NCBI GenBank assembly: GCA_036346355.1
Contig: CM070592.1
Span: forward strand, 30,401,967 to 30,465,966
Length of the DNA: 64,000 nucleotides
Reading direction: 5' to 3'
Source of the DNA: Rhipidocladum racemiflorum
Taxonomy: Eukaryota > Streptophyta > Magnoliopsida > Poales > Poaceae
The translations under genes and the position numbers were made by a program. Below the pieces are notes generated by a model. It searched no databases and was not told the origin of the DNA. It saw nothing but the letters and a program-made list of their open reading frames with translations. This document shows positions 34,232-45,058 of this stretch, piece after piece (the first letter of the stretch is position 1; the number at the start of each line of letters is the position of its first letter).

Positions 34232-34560
34232 CTTATTAATTAGTGCAATAATACAAACAAACAATGCTGAGAGGTGCTTCTGTGTCTCATAAATTAAGGG
34301 TTGTCTATTTGTAATGCGATTTAGAAATAGCAATCCACGTAAAATTCCGAAGGTAGCAATGGACATTTGTGCCATCTAACCATTTACTACAAGATTGTAT
34401 CATGCTGTAATTTTGCAGATACCAGTAAACATTGAAGGCGTAAACTGTTTTGTAAAGCTCCCTTTAGTGTTTAGTCTTCATCTGCTATGCATTATCTTGT
34501 TTTTTTGTTAAACTGCTCCCAAGTATCAATTGTTTTTTGTTAAACTACTCCCAAGTCTCA

Positions 34561-34935
34561 GGCCATGTTTGGATCCCTGGACTAATTGTTAGCTGGCTAA
34601 AAATTAGCTCTAGTCTATCCAAACAGGACTAATAGGTGGACTAATTTTTAGCCAACCCCTTAGCTAACAATTAGTCCATTAGTTGGTGGAGAGGAGCTAA
34701 TTTGGGCTAATAGCATGTAACACGCTGGGAAAAGTCTGAAATACCCTCGCGCTGGCCTTATCCTCATTTCCTCACCTATTATGAGGGGGTAGAGATGACT
34801 TTTCTAAGAAATTAGCCCAATCATTAGTCATGTACCCAAACAGCCCTAAGCTAATTTTAGATGGACTAATTATTAGCTGGCTAACAATTAGCTCTAGCTA
34901 GCTAACAATTAGTTTTAGTCCATCCAAACATGGCC
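34561..34935. mobile_element. Tourist-like MITE, 375 bp
   Basis: Termini GGCCATGTTTGGA and TCCAAACATGGCC are perfect inverted repeats, flanked by TCA on both sides (34558-34560, 34936-34938). The interior repeats TTAGCTAGCTAAC-like words, as in the MITE at 6795-7060, so the two probably share a superfamily. Confidence 0.8.
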
Positions 34936-36557
34936 TCAATTGTTCTTTTGGATGTGTAACTAGGAGCATCTCCTCACTCATAATAATACCTTTTGGATGT
35001 GCACCGGTTGAAACGCTGGTAGTTGAGATGCTTGTTTTCACAATAACTTGAACCTTGTTTACTGATCTATACCTGAACATACAAGGTTTTTTTACGAATT
35101 TATGCAGTTCCTTGGTAATACTCTCCCTGGGGCTGTCATAACTTACCTTGCTGATTTGTCGTCCCTGATTTTCCTCATATATTCATTGAGCAGCTGGAAA
35201 GTATTCATTGAGCGTCCGGTGGCGAGTTGATCTCGGTATCCTGTCACCATTGTCGGACGCTTCCGTCGAGGAGCTCCACTGCTCTGCCGCCGATTCGCGG
35301 AGAAGGTGAAGCTGCTCGATGATAACCCGTAGGACAAAAGGAATACATCATAATTAGGAAGTAATTAATGTAGAATTTCCGCCTTTCTTTTTCTTTCTTT
35401 TGGTTTGATTCTCGTGTGGTTAGGTATTGTTTTCGCTACAAATTGCTGTTGAACTTGTCATCTACAAATGATTGAAGCAATGGTTTTGTTCGATTTGTTT
35501 CTTGTTTGCTATAGGTATGTTAGTTTGAGGTACCGTCTTCTATTTGACTCATCTTCCGAAGGAGGAGGGCAGATCATCCAGCCTTGCAGTGGCCAACCTA
35601 CTCTCTCAGAAACCAGGTATATGGTCCTTTTTTTTTAAAGGCAAGGTATATGGTCTTAAACATTAACTTATGGTGATGAAATGCTTAAAGTAAAAATTTG
35701 CGATGATGACATGTTAGATTATGGATGCACTTGTTTCCCACCTTCCCATTTGGTGCTATGAGACTCTTCAGACGCTTGCATGAATTATGATCACTAATAA
35801 AGAGGGAACTTCCATATGTTGTTGTGCACTTATCATCATATATTTTTATTGCAAGGTAGTTTCCTGAAACTGCCGTTTCTACTTTATGTTCTTAATTTTT
35901 TTGCTTTCAAACTTTAGATTTTTCTATGCTGATCTGTATACGCGAAGCCTAGGTCCCTGTCTATTTTTTTTACTGATACTCTGGGATACCAACTCTCCAA
36001 TCTATTTTTACTGAAAACATTGTGAGGGCTTACAACTTGTCTACAATGCAATCTGAATTGCAGGGTTACATATTTTCTATTAGAAAATTCCTATCGATTA
36101 GAATCCTTGCTCTGCAGGTACTTTGTGGCTTATTTAAAAGGCCAGCTTAAGAAGCGTAATCTAAACTTTTAGTTGGTTATTCAAACTGGAGAAAATAAGT
36201 ATGGATAAGAAAATAACTTCTTATATGAAAGTGGAATGCAAGAGCTATCAGTTCTTATTGAGGAAGTAGTCGTTGTGGGCTGAATTTTTTATACTCTGTT
36301 TTCATACTCCGTAGCAACAGATCGATAAATGCTACAATCATATACGTGCTATGCTAATTCAATATTTGTTCTCTTTAAACTTTAGGGAATTCATACCCAC
36401 ACCTAATATTAAAAGAGCAAATGTGGAGGAATAAACAAACAACTCCCGCATCAATGGATCAATTAGGTCCTTGGTGTTGGACCAAACTTCTATCTAAAAT
36501 TTCCTCTTGTTTTGTTGGCTCTTTGAGGTGCAAGCACTTACAAAGCATTTTTTCAGG
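34936..36557. other. No convincing gene
   Basis: Short coding-like stretches occur: minus-strand 35143-35337, and plus-strand 35515-35610 with an acceptor-like upstream sequence and GGTATATGG after. No domain is recognised and no continuous model can be built. It might be the 3' part of the Helitron or host intronic DNA. Confidence 0.35.
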
Positions 36558-36571
36558 TTTGTTGTTACAAG

Positions 36572-36990
36572 TCAACTCGGGGATTTAGGAAGGTCAGTGA
36601 TAAAATCCATTGAAATATCGGCCCACACCTGGTGAGGGACTTGCAGCGGTTGTAGTAGCCCGGCTGGCGCCACTGTAGTAGCCTTGTGTTGTTGGCACAC
36701 CGTGCACTTTGCCACAAACTGCTCCACGGATGTCCGCTGTCGTGCCCACCAATACCCTGCCTGGATACGATGGAGAGTCTTCTGAATGCCCTCATGTGTC
36801 AGATCGTGAACCGACGCGATGATCTGGGGAACCAATGGTGATGAGGCTGGTACCACTAGACGCCCCCCCCGGTACACTAATCCATCACTGACCGTCCACT
36901 GCGGCGTCTGCTCTTGCTTGCTTGGGTGATCCGTTGTTGGTTGGAGTTTGTTTGCCGGTGTTGCATCTTTGGTCGGCAGTGTCGGTCTGC
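36572..36990 (-). pseudogene. Gypsy integrase, truncated in the core
   Basis: The HHCC zinc-binding part is visible: HDLTHEGIQKTLHRIQAGYWW then CTVCQQHKA. It is followed by VWADISMDFITDLPKS, which holds the first catalytic Asp. Everything beyond is lost at the LTR fusion near 36574. A frame break upstream separates it from RNase H. Confidence 0.85.
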
Positions 36991-36991
36991 T

Positions 36992-38441
36992 TTATTCTTT
37001 GCGTCTTTGGGCGGCATTTCTTTGCACCACCGGATCAGCTCGCAACAACTCAAGCCACAGTTCTCGCGTGATGTCCTGCCGAACAGATACGGCTGCACAT
37101 TGGATGTGGGTAGAGTGCATACGGGACAAAGCGTTTGCTGCTTGGTTAAGTCGCCCTGGTTTATATTCCACCTGAAAATCAAAGCCCATTAGTTTACTTA
37201 GCCAGTGTTGTTGCGGGGGTGTGATGAGTGCTTGCTCTAGGAGGAATTTGAGGCTTCCATGATCGGTCCGAATGACAAAGGAGTGTCCCCACAGGTAAGG
37301 GCGCCAGTGCCGCACTGCTTTGGAGAGACCGATGAGTTCCCTCTCGTAAGCCGCAAGCTTTATGTGTCTGTCGGCTAGCTTACGACTGAAATATGCGATC
37401 GGGTGCCCATGCTGCTGAAGAACTGCTCCGATTCCTGTACCTGAAGCGTCGCATTCCACTACAAACGGGGCTGTGAAATCTGGCATCTGAAGCACAGGGG
37501 CCATCACCAACACTTGCTTGAGACGGTGAAAAGCCCCTTCTGCCGCCGTAGTCCAGTCGAATTTATTGCGTCTCAATAGGGAAGTCAGAGGCTCCGCGAT
37601 GACCGCATAATCCCGGATGAACCTTCTATAGTATCCTGTTAACCCCAAAAATCCTCGGAGTGCCGAGACTGTCGTCGGGCGAGGCCAGTCGGTCACTGCT
37701 TGTAATTTTGTTGGGTCAGCCCCCACCCCATTGTGGGAGATGACGTGTCCAAGGTACCCCACTTGCCCCTGTGCGAAGGCACATTTGGACTTCTTTAGGT
37801 ACAACTGATGAAGGCAGAGACGATCCAAGACTTGCTGAAGGTGCCCTCGATGTTCCTCCTCTGTGCCACTGTATACAAGTATATCATAAAAAAAAACCAA
37901 GACAAATTTGCGTAGAAATTCTTGTAAAACTTCCTTCATTAAGGCTTGAAAGGTTGAGGGTGCGTTGGACAGTCCGAACGGCATTACTAAAAACTCATAA
38001 TGGCCATGATGAGTCCGAAAGGCCGTCTTTGCAATGTCTTCTTCCCGCATTCGGACTTGATGGTAGCCTGAATGCAAGTCGAGCCCCCCGTAGTTCGTCT
38101 AGCAGTTCTTCTACTACGGGGATGGGAAACTTGTCCTTGACAGTTCGTGTGTTTAGCTCGTGGTAATCCACACAGAAACGCCAAGTGCCCTCTGTTTTTT
38201 TGACCAGAAGGACAGGAGAGGAGAATGGTGATCTGCTGGGTCGAATGATTCCTTGCTTCAGCATGGCGTCACATTGTTTCTCTATTTCTTCTTTCTGACG
38301 ATACGGATATCGGTAAGGCCTTACCACCACCGGGTTTGTGCCCTCCGCAAGTGTAATGCGGTGGTCGCACCATCTGCTAGGCGGCAGTCCTGTTGGTTCT
38401 GCAAATATTACTTCATAAGCTTTCAACAACTCCTGCAGCAA
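36992..38441 (-). pseudogene. Gypsy reverse transcriptase and RNase H
   Basis: The RT N terminus (38441-37995) contains the YRYPYRQKEEIEKQ and SRSPFSSPVLLVKK blocks. The next frame (38077-36992) carries HSGYHQVRM, TAFRTHHGHYEFLVMPFGLS and the active-site region, then RNase H (VVECDASGTGIGAVL, YERELIGLSKAVRHW, VIRTDHGSLKFLL). Two defects stand out. The catalytic motif reads FFYDILVYS where FFDDILVYS is expected, so an active-site Asp is lost. About 18 bp before HSGYHQ is deleted, shifting the frame. The copy at 43141-43446 retains that segment. Confidence 0.9.
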
Positions 38442-39512
38442 TCAGGTTCTCTCAACTTTGTTTGCAACAGAGTAGGTCGCTTCTGTCGCCGCATCCCATG
38501 GAGCTTAACATGGGCTCCCTGATGCTCAAACTCCATGGTTAACTCCTCAAAGTTCCATCGTATGTTTCCCAAAGTTCGTAGCCATTGCGCACCTAGTATG
38601 ATGTCGAATCCATTGATGGGAAGTAAGATGAACGGGGCTGCGAACTCCTCGCCCTGTATGCTAAAGGTTGCAGACGGTACGGTTCCGAGGCAGGGCAATT
38701 GAGAACCCCCTGCCACGCGGACCTGCTGAGGTGCTCCTTCCTCCTGTTTCCACTTTCCTTGTCGGCCGGCGTAAGTACTCATAAAGTTGTGTGTGCTCCC
38801 ACTGTCGATGAGACAGAGCCAACGTTGGCAATTCATGAGTACTTCCACCTGCATGGTGTCCCCATGTTTTGGCCCTAGAGCCGCAATCATGGACAAGGAG
38901 GCTTCTGGCTCCATGGGTGGGTCTTCATCCTGTGCTTCACTTCCTTCTTCTTCCACTTCCAGATGGAAGAGCCGTTTGCACCGATGTCCACGGGTGTATA
39001 CTTCATCACAATTGTAGCAAAGGCCCTTCGCCCTCCGTTCTGCTAATTGGTCGGCTGAGAGACGGAGTCGTGTCGGAGTCGACGCTGTACTCTGTGTGCT
39101 GGAAGCTGCCGTTTGTCGAGGGAATTGCGTAGCTCCGTTGTTTACCGGTACAGAGGCCGTGGATCGGCTGCTCAGGAGTGTTGACCCGCTGTTGTGAGCT
39201 GATGTTGTCGTTCCACTCGGAGGTGTGCCCACTGCCGTTGGTGACCCTTCATACGGCGGGTTAGTTGTGTTGGACGTTCCCAATCGGTTCCATGGAGAGC
39301 GTCCTCTACTAGACAGCGACATTCCCTGGATTGCCTCCTGTATCCACGCAACCTTCCTTGCCTCTGCCTCACATGCAAACCCAATGGCCTCCGCCAGGTG
39401 GCGTGGTCTGTCGCGGCGTACATCCGCGCCAATTGCTCCTGATAGGCCCGCCACAAAGGTTTCAATTTGGTCGGTCCTTTTCATTCCTGATGTGCGGGCT
39501 AATAACCTCTAG
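38423..39512 (-). pseudogene. Gypsy Gag C-terminal part and protease
   Basis: Starting after a TAG near 39512 (EF*RLLAR, probably CAG to TAG), this frame continues the retrotrans_gag region and a Ser/Thr-rich linker. It then contains a CCHC-like knuckle (CYNCDEVYTRGHRC) near 39010 and an aspartic protease with LIDSGSTHNFMS near 38800 and GAQWLRTLG downstream. Confidence 0.85.
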
Positions 39513-40166
39513 AACTCTCGAGCGTACTCATCTACGCTGCCCGTTCCCTGCTTGAGGTTTACCAAATCGCCCAAAGGTCCCGCACTTAAATGTCGCGTGA
39601 ATCGCTGAATGAATGCTTCGGAGAATTCATCCCAGGCTATCCATAGTTCCTCCCGCTGCCAGTTTATCTAGAACTTCTTGTGCCTCCCCGGATAGATGGA
39701 GTCCCGCTATTTCCACATATTCTTCTTCGGGAATGCGATGGACTCGAAAAAACCTCTCGCACCGGCGCAGCCACCCGAGCGGGTCCCCTTGGCCATCATA
39801 GTCCGGAAGATCGAAACGTGGAGGACGAGGTATCCACCGACGTGCTTCCTCTTCTTCCCTTCCAATTCCTCGCCTTCGCTCCTGGAACGGTTCGCCCCGC
39901 GCCCGTGTCGCGTAGGCATGATTGAGCGTTGCCTCCCGCCTTGCCTCCTGCCGACTCTGGTTGTCCACCGCAGCAGTGCTGTCCTCTGCCGATGGCGCTG
40001 GACCCTTTTCCCCGTGCCTTGGTTCCATGGGTGCACTCCCTCCCTTTAATATCTTCATCACCTCTTCCATCATTGTCTTCATGTCTTTCATCTCTGTCTC
40101 GGGGGCTGTGACTCGGTCTTCAATCTGGTTTGTCATGGTACTAGAACCGTCCGACTCTAATACCAA
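39513..40166 (-). pseudogene. Gypsy Gag N-terminal part
   Basis: The start is near 40166, just inside the primer binding site. A coiled-coil-like segment (DRVTAPETEMKDMKTMMEE) precedes the retrotrans_gag domain (FDLPDYDGQGDPLGWLRRC, FFRVHRIPEEEYVEIA). A frameshift near 39650 leads to the other frame with AWDEFSEAFIQRF. Gag packages element RNA. Confidence 0.85.
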
Positions 40167-40167
40167 A
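40148..40167 (-). promoter_or_regulatory. Primer binding site of the gypsy element
   Basis: Element-strand TGGTATTAGAGTCGGACGG lies two or three bases inside the 5' LTR and resembles the initiator methionine tRNA complement with one change. Confidence 0.7.
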
Positions 40168-40168
40168 T

Positions 40169-40608
40169 TGTTACAAGTCTCGGGATGAGCTTTCTTGTAA
40201 GCACGTTCCCGGCCGACGGCCGGGTCGCAAGCTATTTGACGAAGAAATCGTCGTCACGGCTTGCGCCTTAGATAGATTGGCTGTTGTCGGAGCCACCGCC
40301 TGAGAGTAGGTTTGTTGGCAATCAAGCGTGCCTTTTCCTCTTGTATTCATCCCTTTTTATACTCGTTACAACTTATGCATTGTCCTTTACCGAAACTGAT
40401 TTGAGATTAGCTAACCGACTCTCACGTACGGGATTCACGTACGAGCTTATTCATAACTAACTAGGACTCTGTTACCTATTCCTAATCGGCTAGCCATGCA
40501 ACTTCCTTTTGCTCGGACTCTTCCTTTCGCTCGTGCTCTCCCGTAGTACGTCTGCCTGGCTCCCTTGGACGTCGGGTGTACACGCGATCGAAAGACGTCC
40601 GCGTATCA
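40169..40608 (-). repeat. 5' LTR of the gypsy element, 440 bp
   Basis: TG..CA borders on the plus strand, immediately followed by the TTTGT duplication. Confidence 0.85.
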
Positions 40609-40659
40609 TTTGTACTAGGAAGATTCGCGCGCTACGCCGCGCCGTGCGAAATTTGAAAA

Positions 40660-41270
40660 AAAAATGATGAAAAGCGGGAAAAAACGGAAAAACGACGGGC
40701 GAAAAATGAATTTACGTTTTTTTTTTGGGAAACGGTCAACGAAAGCATTTTTTCCATGTTCCGGAGAAAACACGGTTCACGGAAATAATTTTTTCAGGCA
40801 AAACGAAGAAAGAAAATGGCTTTCCATATTTTTTGTGGGGAAATAACAACCGAAAACATCTTCCCCATGCTTCGGAGGAAAAACGGATCACGAAAGTATT
40901 TTTTCGGGGCAAAACGGAGGAAGGGAACGGTTTTCCATATTTTTTGTTTTGGAAAAACGGGCAAGGAAAACATTTTTCCCATGCTCTGGAGAAAAATCGA
41001 ATGAGGAATTTTTTTTCCGGGCAAAACGGATAAAGGAAACGGTCTCCCAATTTTTTTGAAGCGAAATAGCCACGAAAACATTTTTTCGGGAAAAGCGGAG
41101 GAAAACCGATCACAAAAATATTTTTCGAGCAAAACGGAGAAAGGAAACGGTTTTACATTTTTTTTTTTGGAAAAACGGCCACCGAAAATATTTTTCGCAT
41201 GCTATGGAGAAAAAACGGACCCCGAAAACATTTTTTTGGGACAAAACGGAGAAAAGACCCGAACGTAAAG
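40660..41270. repeat. Tandem array, about 111-bp period, five to six copies
   Basis: The anchor GGCAAAACG(G) begins at 40797, 40908, 41020, 41128 (as AGCAAAACG) and 41240 (as GACAAAACG), giving spacings of 111, 112, 108 and 112 bp. Between anchors GGAAACGGTTTTCCATATTTT, CCATGCTCCGGAG-like and ACGAAAACATTTTTT-like words recur. Copies are diverged. Long open frames on both strands here reflect the repeat, not genes. Confidence 0.85.
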
Positions 41271-43007
41271 CGCGAGGACCTATTTGTTATAATTTTGGAC
41301 CTGTTCGCTATTTTGAAAAATTAGTAAAGGGCTCGCTCGCGATTGGATATTAACGGGAGGGTCTCCATGCAAAACGGCAAACCAGGGACCTAAACGCGAA
41401 CCGGAAAAAATATCTTCCTCTCACACAAAATCACGCGAGGACCTGGACGTAATTTTGAAGAACCGGAGGGGCTTTTGCGCAAAAATGGAGGGGGACACGT
41501 GGGGGGGGCCGGTTGGCCCCCAATCTTAGCCCCCATAAGGTGGGCTACCATTACTTGAAACCTGAAACTGAAGCTTCAGATTTTAAGTACACCACTTCGA
41601 TTGAACTGAGGTATGATTCATGTTATTGGATTAACTTACTCTCTTTTTTTTGGCAGCTTGAACTGATGTATCCTTCATGTCTTTACCATTTTAATGCAAT
41701 TTTGCTTTGCAAACAAATATGAATTTGGACCTGTTCGAGGTTTTTCTTTCTTGTTCGTAAAACCTCATTGATATTGAAATGTACAAGTTTTATATTTTCT
41801 TTTTTACTTCGCTACGTGGTACCCAAATGTTGAGTTAGCTCTAACATTTCATTGTTGTAAATTTAATATTGTTAATAATTATTAAGCTATATATGGGCTG
41901 TTGGGCTGAATCATGATAGGTGTGGTATTTTAGCTTTCTTGTAATTGTGCATATGGATATAGTAGACTGACAAAAGAAAATCAGAAAAATAAAAGGAAAT
42001 AAATATTTAGAAATTGAGATGTGAATAGAGCTATGTCGTTTTAGCTTTGTAGTGTACTTAATTTCATAGGTGTAATGGGACTGCAATTTATTCTCTGTCA
42101 GTGTTATTTTCTTCACAAAATTTTTAACATAATGGATTCTAAGTGTGTGCTAACTATTTATTTGGAATACATAATTGAATTCTTAACTAGAGGAAGCTGG
42201 ATAGTTTCTGCTGCTTGAGAACGTGCACACAAAATTCACAGTAACACAACATTAAAACTAAGTAAAAAAATTACAAATATATGTGAAACTGACTTCACTG
42301 AAAGAGTCACTCTTCATCTAATTGAGCTAATAACATGATAGAGCAAATGAATTAGGAGGATGCAATCCATTGCTTCACTGAAAAAGATTGATAGTGTGAT
42401 ATTGAGTCCTAGAGATTTAATATTTCTTGATAGATAGATGTTTGCTTGATTACCTCTATGACGTAATCTGTTTTCTCATGATTTTGTTGTGAGTGGGTTT
42501 AGTGCATGGTGTGCTTTAAAGTGATTTTTGAACAAAATTCAATTACGGTGGAATATTGTACTAATATGAATGATTCAGTTGGTCCTTGGTCGCAATCTTT
42601 TTATGATTACAGAGCTTCACTAGGGAATAGCTAATGTTTACACAGTGGCTAGGAGTTGGTTGCATCCTCCTTTCGTAGCTCTGGAGTTCATATCCACAGT
42701 TCATATATTCATCGAATGGCTCCTGCCTGAAATTTTCAGCTTTGTGTTGCATCCTTTTTCTTTATTTAAGATTTTGTGTAGCTCAATAGCTATATGTAAA
42801 TCATAAAAACAAATGCTTGGATGGTCGCTATGTATTCGTCGGTGCCGCCGTATGTGTTAGCTGTTGTCCTAATCCATTGCTGCGGGAGCTGATTGGTCCC
42901 TCCCATTTTGGTCGTCTCCACAACTAGGTCTACAACTACTCCTACATCTCTGTATATCAAATTAAATACCTACATTTCATAAGATGCCATTCTTATTTCT
43001 ATAGACA
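41271..43007. other. No gene seen
   Basis: A moderately GC-rich stretch to about 41530 (with GAGGACCTGGACGTAATTTTG and a similar phrase, possibly flank of the tandem array) is followed by AT-rich DNA. No motif-bearing frame. Confidence 0.45.
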
Positions 43008-44144
43008 CTAGTAGAGTGCCCGTGCGTTGCAACGGAATATCAAAAGATGAGAGTGATATATATCATCACATATGACCTGAATCATACAATCAATATTAAA
43101 ATTCTTTACACGTATCAAGTAGAACATATATCTACATATTAAAATTTGCGTAGAAATTCTTGTAAAACTTCCTTCATTAAGGCTTGAAAGGTTGAGGGTG
43201 CGTTGGACAGTCCGAACGGCATTACTAAAAACTCATAATGGCCATGATGAGTCCGAAAGGCCGTCTTTGCAATGTCTTCTTCCCGCATTCGGACTTGATG
43301 GTAGCCTGAATGCAAGTCGAGCTTGGTGAAGTAATGAGCCCCCCCCCCCCTAGTTCGTCTAGCAGTTCTTCTACTAGGGGATGGGAAACTTGTCCTTGAC
43401 AGTTCGTGTGTTTAGCTCGCGGTAATCCACACAGAAACGCCAAGTCGAAAACATATTACAAACAGAAATATTTGCAAGGTCCATCAGTATATACCACGTT
43501 TTGAGCATCAACTACATTGGATTGATGATCAGTGCATATTTCTTTAGCCTGCGAATCTTCCTTCTCATCCTGTCAATGAATAAACACATCAGCAAAAACA
43601 TAAAGACGCAAGGCAAAGGACTAAATAGACAAAATCATCAAATCACTTCCAAACTGAATAATTGTACAAAAAATATTAATCACGTCATTTTGTTTACATG
43701 TCAATGGTCTCTACCTTCCTGTTTCTGAAGCAAAGTGATAAAACCATGTTAACAAGACTAACCCATTAATCCTTTGTCCTCTTAGAGGGCAACAATAGAC
43801 AGAAAAAAAAACTTATTTCCCTCTCTATGCTGCAAATAGGACACATCCATTTTATTATGCGAAATAACTCACATACTAAAAACTGATCTTAGCCTTTGAT
43901 AACTTCCAACATTTAATCCCACCCATGATCTGTACCAACTACTGTTGATGTCCAGTTGTACACCATCCAACCTCTTCACTGCTTCTGAAGCAAAGAGATA
44001 AAACCATGTTAACAATGGGAGTGATGGTCCACCGCGCGGACTAAACGCGTTGGATGGGCTTTGGGATTTACGTGCGTGGAAATGGACTGTGGACGATCCA
44101 CTGAAAAGGAGGAGTAAACTCCTTCTTTTATTAGTTTAGATAGA
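43008..44144 (-). mobile_element. Complete non-autonomous Helitron, 1.14 kb
   Basis: On the minus strand it starts TCTATCTAAACTAATAAAAG after an A and ends with the CCGTTGCAACGCACGG hairpin, CACTCTA and CTAG, followed by T. It therefore sits between A (complement of 44145) and T (complement of 43007) as Helitrons do. It has no Rep or helicase and must use enzymes from elsewhere. It contains a gypsy RT fragment (43141-43446) and an internal direct repeat of TCTGAAGCAAAG.GATAAAACC at about 43723 and 43984. Confidence 0.8.
43141..43446 (-). pseudogene. Captured gypsy RT fragment inside the Helitron
   Basis: About 305 bp nearly identical to 37906-38191 of the gypsy element 5 kb away, in the same orientation. 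It covers the RT segment before and after HSGYHQVRM. It keeps an AAGCTCGACTTGC-proximal segment of about 18 bp (near 43322-43342) that is deleted in the nearby copy, and has its own C-run expansion. Both therefore descend from a better-preserved copy. Confidence 0.85.
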
Positions 44145-44955
44145 TTAGACGAGTCTTTCAGTGGCTTGTTTGCGTCATGATTCCATTCATTTGTAAATAA
44201 TGAAAATATCAACCAACTATTGTCCGCTGAAGCACTGACCGTATAGTCTGTAACTGCCCTATAAGTATGCTCTTAGAACACTGGAGACAGAGAAGAATAA
44301 AGCCTGTGTAAATGCTGACGTGATCTGTACGAATATTAACGGCAACATGACACAAATAATTTGTGGATTCTCTTGTTTCGATCTCACAGTTGAAATACCG
44401 TGCCTGTAATAAACTTGACTACTTGAGAGAGAAAATACAAGCTGCATGGGCATCATATTCTCATTTTGCTTTGACATTTGGCCCATTTGTGAAGAGTGAC
44501 AGTTGAACTGAATTACAGTAACTCTATGATTCATTGTTTTCTCGATGGGAAAAAATACAACCACAAAAACTTGCGTATACATATGGTGCACCATCTTTTT
44601 GTTTATTTATACAATTACGAATTTTGTAAGATAAACTGGGCATCCAACAGCAAACATGATGTGTAGAGATACGATGCAGCATTCACTATCCCCATCCTGA
44701 ACTCAGCTTCCATCAGGATTCTTCCTGCACCTCCCTGTCAATTGGCAACCTCCTAGATAAGTTGTGGTGCAGACAAAAAAAGACTTTTGCAATCAGGATA
44801 ATAAATCATATACAGTATAATTGGAAACATCATATTACGTATCCTAGTCACTCTTTTTTATGAGACCTCGTCCAATTCACTCATACTGTACAGTTGCTTA
44901 GGTACGCTTGAATTAGCATCATGCTCATGTATAGCAGCATAGGTGTGTGTCTTAC
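44145..44955. other. No gene seen
   Basis: AT-rich DNA flanking the Helitron. Open frames are short and lack motifs. Confidence 0.4.
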
Positions 44956-45058
44956 CATTAGATGGTGTAAAGCTGCTGAACTCCGGCAATGGAATGGGGA
45001 AATACACAAGACCAGGTGCTGGCTCCTTCTGTTTTGGTTGTTCATTCATATACGTTGT
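44956..45058 (-). pseudogene. Exon-like fragment, product unknown (minus strand)
   Basis: A 103-bp segment has a strong acceptor (ATGCAG) and donor (GTAAGA) on the minus strand. It is open in one frame that contains EPAPGLVYFPIPLPEFSSF. I do not recognise it. No neighbouring exon can be joined with confidence. Confidence 0.4.

Larger units (their letters stand above)
36563..40608 (-). mobile_element. Ty3/gypsy element with a nearly deleted 3' LTR
   Basis: A perfect 5-bp duplication TTTGT lies at 36558-36562 and 40609-40613. The right end is a full 440-bp LTR (40169-40608, TGTTACAAGTC..ATCA on the plus strand). On the left only the first 11 bases of the other LTR copy (TGTTACAAGTC, 36563-36573) remain, fused straight to the integrase core. 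The interior holds gag, zinc knuckle, protease, RT, RNase H and the integrase N-terminal region in gypsy order, broken by stops and frameshifts. Confidence 0.9.

Noticed and set aside
40725..41132. Open frames of 100-125 codons on both strands
   Set aside because: They arise from the 111-bp tandem repeat, and the protein repeats simply mirror the DNA period.
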